Positions 1 to 5,037 of a DNA stretch of 6,733 nucleotides are shown one piece after another. The notes under the pieces were generated by a model. The model was not told the DNA's origin, searched no databases, and saw only the letters and a list, made by a program, of their open reading frames with translations. Both the position numbers and the translations under genes were made by a program. The DNA comes from JARDZI01 sp041639705 (lineage in GTDB: Bacteria; Bacillota; Clostridia; Clostridiales; Caloramatoraceae), in the NCBI GenBank assembly GCA_041639705.1, contig JBEQBT010000188.1, positions 1 through 6,733 of the forward strand. The letters are read 5' to 3'. Every line of letters begins with the position of its first letter. The stretch's first letter is position 1.

Positions 1-302
1 AGGATTTAATGAAAATGATACCAGGCCTTGATTCTAGTAAGCTTGGGAATGTTGAAATAGATGAGAAAGAACTTGCACATGTTGAAGCAATAATTAAATC
101 AATGACAAGGGATGAAAGAAGAAATCCATCAATTATAAATGCAAGCAGGAAAAAGAGAATTGCAAAGGGTTCTGGTACTAGAATTCAAGATGTAAACCAA
201 TTGCTTTCAAGATTTGAACAATCTAGAAAGATGATGAAGCAATTTGGCGATATGGGAAAAGGTATGAAAAAAGGAAAAATGAAATTTCCTTTCTTTAAAT
301 AA
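1..302 (+). CDS. ffh: Signal recognition particle protein Ffh, C-terminal end (5' truncated by window edge)
   Basis: This is the last ~100 codons of the SRP54-type GTPase that binds 4.5S/scRNA and delivers signal-sequence-bearing ribosomes to the FtsY receptor at the membrane. Only the M (methionine-rich) domain is present; the NG GTPase domain lies upstream of the window. The frame is open from base 3, so the ATG at 9 is an internal Met. Visible family marks are the MIPGL segment at the start, the MTRDERRNP helix, and the SRKKRIAKGSGT motif, the RNA-binding helix-turn-helix of the M domain. The Met/Lys-rich tail (KMMKQFGDMGKGMKKGKMK) is also typical. The gene ends 34 bases before rpsP with no terminator between, so the two are probably co-transcribed. 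Identity is secure from motifs and gene order. Confidence 0.96.
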   Translation, partial: DLMKMIPGLDSSKLGNVEIDEKELAHVEAIIKSMTRDERRNPSIINASRKKRIAKGSGTRIQDVNQLLSRFEQSRKMMKQFGDMGKGMKKGKMKFPFFK

Positions 303-336
303 ATAGTTTGTGACAAATGATAAGGAGGTGAAATTA

Positions 337-582
337 ATGGCAGTTAAAATAAGGTTAAAAAGAATGGGTGCTAAGAAAGCTCCTTTCTACAGACTAGTTG
401 TAGCTGATTCAAGGTCTCCAAGAGATGGAAAATTTATTGAAGAAATAGGATACTATAATCCAATACCAAATCCAGTTGATGTTAAAATAGACAGTGAAAA
501 AGCTAAGAAGTGGTTAGCAAATGGTGCTCAACCATCAGATACTGTTAAAAGTCTTTTTAAAAAAGCTGGTATTATTGAATAA
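337..582 (+). CDS. rpsP: 30S ribosomal protein S16
   Basis: An 81-residue S16, the usual length for this small-subunit assembly protein, which binds 16S rRNA in the 5' and central domains. The N-terminus MAVKIRLKRMGAKKAPFYRL and the following VVADSRSPRDGKFIEEIGYYNP are hallmark S16 sequence, and the C-terminal part (WLANGAQPSDTV) also fits. The open frame extends upstream to a GTG at 310, but the ATG at 337 is the better start: AAGGAGGTG at 322-330 sits about 6 bases before it, and the family begins MAVKIRL. It lies between ffh and khpA as in many Firmicutes. Confidence 0.98.
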   Translation: MAVKIRLKRMGAKKAPFYRLVVADSRSPRDGKFIEEIGYYNPIPNPVDVKIDSEKAKKWLANGAQPSDTVKSLFKKAGIIE

Positions 583-599
583 TTGGAGGTGCATTTACT

Positions 600-827
600 G
601 TGCGCGAACTAGTTGAGCTTATTGCTAAATCATTAGTTGACAATCCAGAGGCTGTGCAGGTAAATGAAATTTCAGGAGAACAATCAGTTATACTTGAATT
701 AAAAGTAGCTCCTGAAGATATGGGAAAAGTTATCGGAAAACAGGGAAGAATTGCAAAAGCAATTAGAACTGTTGTAAAAGCAGCCGCTACAAAAGAGAAT
801 AAAAGAGTGGTTGTTGAGATAATATAA
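600..827 (+). CDS. khpA: KhpA, small KH-domain RNA-binding protein (YlqC family)
   Basis: A 75-residue single KH-domain protein. In Gram-positive bacteria KhpA partners with KhpB (EloR/Jag) and binds many transcripts, affecting cell elongation and division; this role is from the family. The sequence shows the KH GxxG loop as GKQG (residues 46-49) within MGKVIGKQGRIAKAIRTVV, after a beta strand ILELKVAPED, and ends KRVVVEII as the family does. The start is GTG at 600, supported by TTGGAGGTG at 583-591 about 8 bases upstream. It follows rpsP by 17 bases, so the two are almost certainly co-transcribed. B. subtilis has ylqD next; here rimM follows after a structured gap. Confidence 0.95.
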   Translation: MRELVELIAKSLVDNPEAVQVNEISGEQSVILELKVAPEDMGKVIGKQGRIAKAIRTVVKAAATKENKRVVVEII

Positions 828-830
828 GAG

Positions 831-856
831 GAGTTAGGATAACCTAACTCTTTCTT
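831..856 (+). terminator. Terminator-like hairpin after khpA (weak U-tract)
   Basis: A perfect 8-bp stem GAGTTAGG (831-838) / CCTAACTC (843-850) with an ATAA loop begins 3 bases after the khpA stop and is followed by TTTCTT. The U-tract is short and broken by a C, so termination would be partial at best. Its right arm is shared with the longer hairpin at 845-904, so the two cannot form together. It could be an attenuator between rpsP-khpA and rimM-trmD, or only part of an RNA-processing site. Confidence 0.4.
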
Positions 857-904
857 ATAGATTTAGGCTTATAATTATAAGCTTAAATCTATAAGAAAGA
901 GTTA
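845..904 (+). repeat. Long near-perfect palindrome (~60 bases) between khpA and rimM
   Basis: Bases 845-865 are exactly complementary to 884-904 (21 bp). A single G-T position (866/883, a wobble pair in RNA) separates them from a perfect inner palindrome at 867-882. As RNA this is an uninterrupted stem of roughly 28 bp with a tetraloop. No T-tract follows (AATAATAAATTT), so it is not a standard terminator. Such long duplexes in polycistronic mRNA are typical RNase III substrates; a mobile palindromic repeat is the alternative. Function is inferred, the structure is directly seen. Confidence 0.75.
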
Positions 905-933
905 ATAATAAATTTACTAATAAAGGTGATATT

Positions 934-1440
934 ATGTTAGATTATTTGAAATTAGGACAAATAATAAATACCCATGGAGTAAAGGGAGAGATTAAAGTTT
1001 ACCCTTTAACAGATGATATTAAACGGTTTGGAAAACTAAAAGTTGTTTATATGAAACAAGCTGAGGAGTATAAAGCATACAAAATAGAAGAAGTAAAGTA
1101 TTTTAAAAATATAGTTATTCTTAAGCTCGAGAGTATTAATGAAATGAATGAAGCAGTGAAGCTAATAGATAATTATTTGTATGTAAATAGGGAAAATGCT
1201 GTAAAGCTATCAAAGGATACATATTTTATTACAGATTTAATTGGAATTGAAGTATATACTCTAAATGATGAACTGCTGGGAAGTATAATAGCAGTATTTT
1301 CAACTGGAAGTAATGATGTATATGAAATAAAAAAAGATAATGGTAAAACTTTTTTAATTCCAGCAATTAAGGATGTTGTGAAGGAAGTTGATGTTGAAAA
1401 AAGAAAAATGAGGATTGAACTTCTTGAGGGATTATTATGA
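934..1440 (+). CDS. rimM: Ribosome maturation factor RimM
   Basis: A 168-residue RimM, which binds the 30S head and S19 and helps 16S rRNA processing. The N-terminal RimM barrel begins with LKLGQIINTHGVKGEIKVYPLTDD (residues 5-28), the family signature. The C-terminal PRC-barrel runs from about residue 97 (FITDLIGIEV) through GSNDVY (125-130) to a classic ending LIPAIKDVVKEVDVE...LLEGLL. The ATG at 934 has AAAGGTGAT at 922-930 just upstream. Its last bases overlap trmD in ATGA (1437-1440), suggesting translational coupling; rimM-trmD pairing is nearly universal in bacteria. Confidence 0.96.
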   Translation: MLDYLKLGQIINTHGVKGEIKVYPLTDDIKRFGKLKVVYMKQAEEYKAYKIEEVKYFKNIVILKLESINEMNEAVKLIDNYLYVNRENAVKLSKDTYFITDLIGIEVYTLNDELLGSIIAVFSTGSNDVYEIKKDNGKTFLIPAIKDVVKEVDVEKRKMRIELLEGLL

Positions 1441-2168
1441 TATTTGATGTTTTGACATTGTTTCCAGAAATGTTTGAGGTGTTTAATCATAGTATAATAA
1501 ACAAAGGCAGACAAAAGGATTTAATTCATTTAAATTTGTTTAATATTAGAGATTTTACGAGCAATAAGCATAAAAAGGTTGATGATTATCCATATGGAGG
1601 AGGCTTAGGCATGGTAATGCAGGCAGAACCCATATATAACTCAATTGACCATATAACTAAAAGATATGGCTATAAACCATATACGATTTTATTGTCTCCT
1701 CGAGGTGAACAGTTTAATCAACAAACTGCCAAGAGACTATATTCAAAAAAACATATTGCCCTTGTTTGTGGTCATTATGAGGGTATTGATGAAAGAATAA
1801 TGGATTTGATAGACTGTGAACTTTCCATTGGAGACTTTGTATTAACTGGTGGAGAAATTGCAAGTATGGCAATAATTGATACAGTAGCTAGGTTAGTACC
1901 GGGAGTTCTATCTTCTAATGAAAGTTATGAGGATGAATCATTCTATTCTGGAGTTTTAGAATATCCCCAATATACAAGACCAGAGAATTTTATGGGTATG
2001 AAGGTTCCAGAGGTTCTTATATCCGGTCATCATAAAAATATTAAGCAGTGGAGAAGATATCAATCATTAAAAATTACTTATGAAAAAAGACCAGATTTAT
2101 TGAATAATATTGAATTAAGTAAGGAAGACATTAAAATGCTTCAAAGGATTAAAGGGCAAGTTAAGTAA
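1437..2168 (+). CDS. trmD: tRNA (guanine-N1-)-methyltransferase TrmD
   Basis: A 243-residue SPOUT-class methyltransferase that makes m1G37 next to the anticodon using S-adenosylmethionine, preventing +1 frameshifting. Motifs in order: DVLTLFPEMF at the N-terminus, YPYGGGLGMVM (51-61), LLSPRGEQF (85-93), the trefoil-knot motif CGHYEGIDER (111-120), SIGDFVLTGGE (130-140), and EYPQYTRPENFMGMKVPEVLISGHH (from residue 175) with the C-terminal helical RRPDLL-type region. Arg152 aligns with the catalytic Arg154 of E. coli. The position matching E. coli Asp169 appears to be Glu167 in DESF, by my alignment from memory. The start ATG overlaps the rimM stop and has GAGGGA at 1426-1431. No strong terminator follows, so read-through into rplS is possible. 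Confidence 0.97.
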   Translation: MIFDVLTLFPEMFEVFNHSIINKGRQKDLIHLNLFNIRDFTSNKHKKVDDYPYGGGLGMVMQAEPIYNSIDHITKRYGYKPYTILLSPRGEQFNQQTAKRLYSKKHIALVCGHYEGIDERIMDLIDCELSIGDFVLTGGEIASMAIIDTVARLVPGVLSSNESYEDESFYSGVLEYPQYTRPENFMGMKVPEVLISGHHKNIKQWRRYQSLKITYEKRPDLLNNIELSKEDIKMLQRIKGQVK

Positions 2169-2199
2169 ATTAATAAAAGTATATTATTTAACTTGATTA

Positions 2200-2228
2200 T
2201 TGCTATTAAAATATTTATATGTTATAAT
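2200..2228 (+). promoter_or_regulatory. Probable sigma-A promoter for rplS
   Basis: TTGCTA at 2200-2205 and a perfect TATAAT at 2223-2228 are separated by exactly 17 bases in an A/T-rich gap after trmD. Transcription would begin near 2235, giving a leader of about 68 bases before rplS. Read-through from trmD may add to this. Confidence 0.7.
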
Positions 2229-2240
2229 AAACAATGTGTT

Positions 2241-2295
2241 ATTACGGGCGGTCCTCTGCAGAGTATGCTGCAAGAACGTCTTAGAGGGAAGGAGG
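2241..2295 (+). ncRNA. L19 (rplS) leader RNA, cis-regulatory candidate
   Basis: The G/C-richer segment before rplS stands out from its surroundings. It folds as an outer helix CCTCT (2253-2257) / AGAGG (2283-2287) enclosing a hairpin GCAG (2258-2261) / CTGC (2268-2271), and ends in the ribosome binding site AAGGAGG (2289-2295). Position, size and shape fit the ribosomal protein L19 leader known from Firmicutes, thought to let L19 repress its own synthesis. The leader's 5' strand could alternatively pair with the ribosome binding site. Assignment is from recognition; a covariance-model search would settle it. Confidence 0.62.
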
Positions 2296-2302
2296 CAAGA
2301 AC

Positions 2303-2647
2303 ATGGAAATAATTAGAGCTATTGAAGCAGAGCAATTGAAAAAGGATGTTCCACAATTTAGAATTGGTGATACTGTTAAGGTTCACATAAGAATTAAAGA
2401 AGGAACTAGAGAAAGAGTTCAGATTTTTGAAGGAACTGTTTTAAAGAGGCAGAATGGTAGTATCAGAGAAACATTTACTGTAAGAAGAGTTGCTTACGGT
2501 GTTGGAGTTGAAAAAACTTTTCCAGTTCATTCACCAGTAGTTGAAAAGGTTGAAGTAGTAAGAAGAGGTAAGGTAAGAAGAGCTAAACTATTCTATCTAA
2601 GAGAGAGAGTAGGTAAGGCTGCTAAGGTAAAGGAATTAATTCGCTAA
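2303..2647 (+). CDS. rplS: 50S ribosomal protein L19
   Basis: A 114-residue L19, full family length, located at the 30S-50S interface. Characteristic segments are PQFRIGDTVKVHIRIKEG (residues 17-34), RERVQIFEGTVLKRQ, VRRVAYGVGVEKTFPVHSP and the ending VRRAKLFYLRERVGKAAKVKE. The ATG at 2303 is preceded by AAGGAGG with 7-base spacing. It has its own promoter and leader upstream and a strong terminator downstream, so it can be expressed separately from rimM-trmD. Confidence 0.98.
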   Translation: MEIIRAIEAEQLKKDVPQFRIGDTVKVHIRIKEGTRERVQIFEGTVLKRQNGSIRETFTVRRVAYGVGVEKTFPVHSPVVEKVEVVRRGKVRRAKLFYLRERVGKAAKVKELIR

Positions 2648-2650
2648 TTA

Positions 2651-2680
2651 TGGGACTGCTTTTGCAGTCTCATTTTTTTT
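2651..2680 (+). terminator. Strong intrinsic terminator after rplS
   Basis: A 9-bp stem (TGGGACTGC at 2651-2659 with GCAGTCTCA at 2664-2672, one G-T wobble) with a TTTT loop is followed by eight Ts (2673-2680). It starts three bases after the rplS stop codon and should separate rplS from ylqF. Confidence 0.92.
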
Positions 2681-2734
2681 GGCAGTGATGCTGAGTTTGT
2701 CATTAATATGAAAGACTAATCTGTTATACTCCCA

Positions 2735-2806
2735 TGTCATCCTGAACGTAGGGAAGGATCTTATAGGCATCTTGGGGAAAGATTCTTCACTACGTTCAGA
2801 ATGACA
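2735..2806. repeat. Inverted repeat of a TGTCATNCTGA-type dispersed element
   Basis: A 28-base left arm (2735-2762, begins TGTCATCCTGAACGTAG) and right arm (2779-2806, ends ACGTTCAGAATGACA) match at 25 of 28 positions as inverted copies around a 16-base spacer. The sequence type TGTCATTCTGAGCG(A/T)AGCGAAGAATCT is a short repeat I recall as dispersed across many clostridial and other bacterial genomes, often in convergent or divergent pairs. It encodes no protein. Its G/C content is above the neighbouring spacer, fitting an element that arrived or spreads as a unit. Whether it is mobile in this genome cannot be told from one copy. Confidence 0.72.
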
Positions 2807-2822
2807 GGCCACTTTCATTTAT

Positions 2823-2840
2823 CCTGGTGAGGGCACCAGG
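2823..2840. repeat. Small perfect hairpin within the repeat region
   Basis: CCTGGTG (2823-2829) and CACCAGG (2834-2840) form a 7-bp G/C-rich stem with a four-base AGGG loop. No T-tract follows, so it is not a terminator. It sits between the inverted repeat and the decayed third repeat copy and may belong to the same composite element. Confidence 0.5.
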
Positions 2841-2845
2841 TGATA

Positions 2846-2867
2846 ATTCTGAGCACAGTAAGGAATC
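2846..2867 (+). repeat. Degenerate third copy of the dispersed repeat unit
   Basis: ATTCTGAGCACAGTAAGGAA and its following TC match the outer part of the inverted-repeat unit (the reverse complement of the right arm) at 17 of 22 positions, and every difference is a transition. This points to an older, decaying copy of the same unit 40 bases from the intact pair. Confidence 0.45.
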
Positions 2868-2881
2868 ATACTATAACATAT

Positions 2882-2910
2882 TTGATGTATTTATATTTGT
2901 CGTATAAAAT
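2882..2910 (+). promoter_or_regulatory. Probable promoter for ylqF-rnhB-yraN
   Basis: TTGATG at 2882-2887 is followed after 17 bases by TAAAAT (2905-2910); the overlapping TATAAA (2903-2908) is an alternative -10 with a 15-base spacer. The preceding terminator at 2651-2680 means ylqF needs a promoter in this gap, and this is the best candidate. Confidence 0.5.
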
Positions 2911-2947
2911 AGATGTATAGTTAGCTAATTTGGAGGTTTTAAATATT

Positions 2948-3814
2948 ATGGATATTCATTGGTACCCAGGGCATATGGTAAAGACCAAAAGACAAATACA
3001 GGAAGTTTTAAAGCTCATTGATGTAGTTATTGAACTTCTAGATGCAAGAATTCCATTAAGCAGTAAAAATCCTGATATGGTTGAATTATTTGGTAATAAA
3101 CCAAAGGTGGTATTACTTAATAAATGTGATTTAGCAGAGGATTATATTACGAGAGAATGGATTGAATATTATAAGAAAAACGGTATTATTGCATTCGATA
3201 TTGACTCAATATCGGGCAAAAATATTAATAAGGTATATAGCATTATTAGGGAAGCAGTAAAAGATAAGTTCGATAAAAAAGTCCAAAAAGGAATTGTTGG
3301 GCAACCAGTTAGGGCAATAGTTGCAGGTATACCTAATGTAGGGAAATCTTCATTTATAAATAAAATATCTGCAAGAGCGGGAACAAAAACAGGTGACAAG
3401 CCTGGTGTTACAAGAAGCAAGCAGTGGATAAAGGTAAATAAAGATTTTGAATTACTAGATACACCTGGTATATTGTGGCCAAAATTTGATGACGAAAATG
3501 TGGCTCTGCATCTTGCCTATACACGTGCGATTAAGGATGAGATACTTGATACGGAAGAGTTAGCAGTTAAGTTTCTTGAAGAATTGTTGATTATTAAACC
3601 TAAAGCTTTAATTGAAAGATACAAAATTGAAATAAAGTCGGACGCTCAAAACACATTACTAGAGATTGGGAAGAAAAGGGGATGTGTAATATCTAAAGGA
3701 GAAATAGACACTCTTAGAACAGCTAATATTATATTTGACGATTATAGAAATGGAAAGCTTGGGAGATTAAGCTTGGAAAGACCTGAAAAGGGGAGTGAAG
3801 GTGAAATTGAATAG
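2948..3814 (+). CDS. ylqF: Ribosome biogenesis GTPase RbgA/YlqF
   Basis: A 288-residue circularly permuted GTPase required for late 50S assembly in Firmicutes. The permuted motif order is visible: G4 NKCD (58-61), G5-like SISG (87-90), G1 GIPNVGKSS (127-135), G2 with GVTR (153-156) and G3 DTPG (171-174). The N-terminal MDIHWYPGHM carries His9, the position of the catalytic histidine reported for B. subtilis RbgA. The C-terminal half is the family's helical, ribosome-binding domain. The frame is open upstream to a TTG at 2930, but ATG 2948 is preferred: TGGAGGT at 2931-2937 precedes it and the family begins M-x-I-x-WYPGHM. It overlaps the start of rnhB, so the two are co-expressed. Confidence 0.96.
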   Translation: MDIHWYPGHMVKTKRQIQEVLKLIDVVIELLDARIPLSSKNPDMVELFGNKPKVVLLNKCDLAEDYITREWIEYYKKNGIIAFDIDSISGKNINKVYSIIREAVKDKFDKKVQKGIVGQPVRAIVAGIPNVGKSSFINKISARAGTKTGDKPGVTRSKQWIKVNKDFELLDTPGILWPKFDDENVALHLAYTRAIKDEILDTEELAVKFLEELLIIKPKALIERYKIEIKSDAQNTLLEIGKKRGCVISKGEIDTLRTANIIFDDYRNGKLGRLSLERPEKGSEGEIE

Positions 3815-4574
3815 CTGCACAATATTTCAATTAACAGAAATGCTAAGAAATTGTACCTATGAGGAATATATTAAAATAAAGGATTTAGTAAGGGCAGATT
3901 CAAAGAAAAGTGTAAAAAATTTAATTGAAAAAGCTGAAAGAAGATTTAAGAAACAAGAAAAAATTATTAATGAATATAATGCAAGAAAAAAATATGAGTT
4001 AGCTCTAATGGAACAGAATTATAAATATATTGCTGGGGTTGATGAGGTAGGAAGAGGACCCTTAGCAGGAGCTGTATATGCTGCTGCGGTTATCCTAGAC
4101 TCAAGTAAAGATATATATGGTATTAAGGATTCAAAAAAGCTTTCGGAATTACAGCGAAACAAATTATCAGAGGAAATAAGAGAAAAATGTCTAGCTTATT
4201 CAATCTCCTTTGCTTCAAGAGAGGAGATAGACAATTATAATATTTTAAATGCAACAAAGCTTGCAATGAAGAGGGCAATAGATAGTCTAAAAATTAAACC
4301 AGATTATATACTTGTTGATGCAATAACTATAGATGGGATTCAAATACCTCAAAAACCAATAATTAGAGGTGATGATTTATCAATTTCAATAGGAGCAGCA
4401 TCAATAATTGCAAAGGTAGAAAGGGATAAATACATGGAGGACATGTCTAGCTTATATCCACAATATTTATTTGATAAAAACAAAGGATACGGCACAAAAG
4501 AACACACTGATGCAATCCAAAAATATGGAATATGCGAACTTCATAGAAAAACATTTGTTAAGAATTTTGTTTAG
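3801..4574 (+). CDS. rnhB: Ribonuclease HII
   Basis: A 257-residue RNase HII, which nicks 5' of ribonucleotides in DNA and degrades RNA in RNA-DNA hybrids. Catalytic DEDD residues are present: Asp81 and Glu82 in AGVDEVGRGPLAG, Asp173 in YILVDAIT and Asp191 in IRGDDLSISIGAASIIAKVERD; KNKGYGTKEH and ELHRKTF close the domain. The first ~70 residues form the N-terminal helical extension seen in Bacillus RnhB (LTEMLRN...DSKKSVKNLIEKAERRFKKQ). The start is GTG 3801 by choice: AGGGGAG at 3789-3795 lies at good distance, whereas an in-frame GTG at 3795 would overlap that site. TTG 3807 is a further possibility. It overlaps the ylqF end, implying translational coupling. Confidence 0.95.
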   Translation: MKLNSCTIFQLTEMLRNCTYEEYIKIKDLVRADSKKSVKNLIEKAERRFKKQEKIINEYNARKKYELALMEQNYKYIAGVDEVGRGPLAGAVYAAAVILDSSKDIYGIKDSKKLSELQRNKLSEEIREKCLAYSISFASREEIDNYNILNATKLAMKRAIDSLKIKPDYILVDAITIDGIQIPQKPIIRGDDLSISIGAASIIAKVERDKYMEDMSSLYPQYLFDKNKGYGTKEHTDAIQKYGICELHRKTFVKNFV

Positions 4575-4615
4575 GCGGGGTACAGTGTAATTTCAAAGTA
4601 ATGAGGAGAATAGTA

Positions 4616-4978
4616 ATGTTGAATAACAAGGAGACTGGTAAACTTGGAGAAAATATAGCAAGAGATTATTTAATTGAGAAAGGATACTCAATAATTGAGT
4701 TGAATTATAGTACCAGATACGGGGAAATAGATATTATTGCAAAGAATGGAAAGTTAATAGTATTTATTGAAGTCAAAACAAGGAGAGGAATTAACTTTGG
4801 ATATCCAAGGGAAGCAGTTGATAATTATAAACAATTAAAGATTAAAAATATGGCAGAATTTTATATACTTAGAAAAAAGCTTAAGGACACACCTATGAGG
4901 TTCGATGTAATTGAGGTTTTTTTAGATGAGAATAATAAAACCAAATCAATATCTCAATTAAAGAATGCATTTGAGTAA
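4616..4978 (+). CDS. yraN: YraN family protein (UPF0102), endonuclease-like fold
   Basis: A 120-residue UPF0102 protein. The family has a restriction-endonuclease-like / Holliday-junction-resolvase-like fold and is poorly characterised. Visible motifs are KETGKLGENIARDYL at the N-terminus (Glu12), GEIDIIA (36-42, with Glu37 and Asp39) and FIEVKTRR (50-57, with Glu52 and Lys54); together they resemble the E...D...ExK nuclease core. FDVIEVF near residue 96 is also conserved in the family. ATG 4616 is preferred over the in-frame ATG at 4601, because GAGGAG at 4603-4608 lies 7 bases upstream of 4616. It follows rnhB by 41 bases with no terminator, the usual clostridial order. Actual enzymatic activity is unproven. 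Confidence 0.92.
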   Translation: MLNNKETGKLGENIARDYLIEKGYSIIELNYSTRYGEIDIIAKNGKLIVFIEVKTRRGINFGYPREAVDNYKQLKIKNMAEFYILRKKLKDTPMRFDVIEVFLDENNKTKSISQLKNAFE

Positions 4979-4988
4979 ACTTTATTGA

Positions 4989-5037
4989 GCATACTATTTT
5001 TGCAGTAAAACTCCATTGAAAAGGAGGAATAGTATGC
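4989..5037 (+). promoter_or_regulatory. RNA structure hiding the start of the phospholipase C-like gene
   Basis: GCATACTATT (4989-4998) is perfectly complementary to AATAGTATGC (5028-5037), which contains the ATG at 5034; two U-G pairs and a U-A pair can extend the stem into the ribosome binding site. Alternatively the ribosome binding site GGAG (5023-5026) can pair inside the loop with CTCC (5011-5014). Either fold would block ribosome access. The pairing is seen in the sequence; its regulatory role is inferred. Confidence 0.5.

Noticed and set aside
310..336. N-terminal extension of rpsP from GTG 310
   Set aside because: It would translate the ribosome binding site itself; S16 proteins start at MAVKIRL, matching ATG 337.
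1173..1514. 113-residue minus-strand open frame opposite rimM and trmD
   Set aside because: It lies antisense to two well-identified genes, has no ribosome binding site I can see and no recognisable motif; it is a shadow of A/T-rich coding sequence.
2735..2867. CRISPR array or insertion sequence in the rplS-ylqF gap
   Set aside because: There are only two inverted units and one decayed copy, no regular spacers, and no transposase coding; a short palindromic repeat element fits better.
2930..2947. TTG start for ylqF at 2930
   Set aside because: The TTG overlaps the ribosome binding site TGGAGGT that serves ATG 2948, and the family N-terminus begins at 2948.
3169..3420. 83-residue minus-strand open frame inside ylqF
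   Set aside because: It is fully antisense to the GTPase motif region of ylqF, and its hydrophobic character is the expected complement of that sequence.
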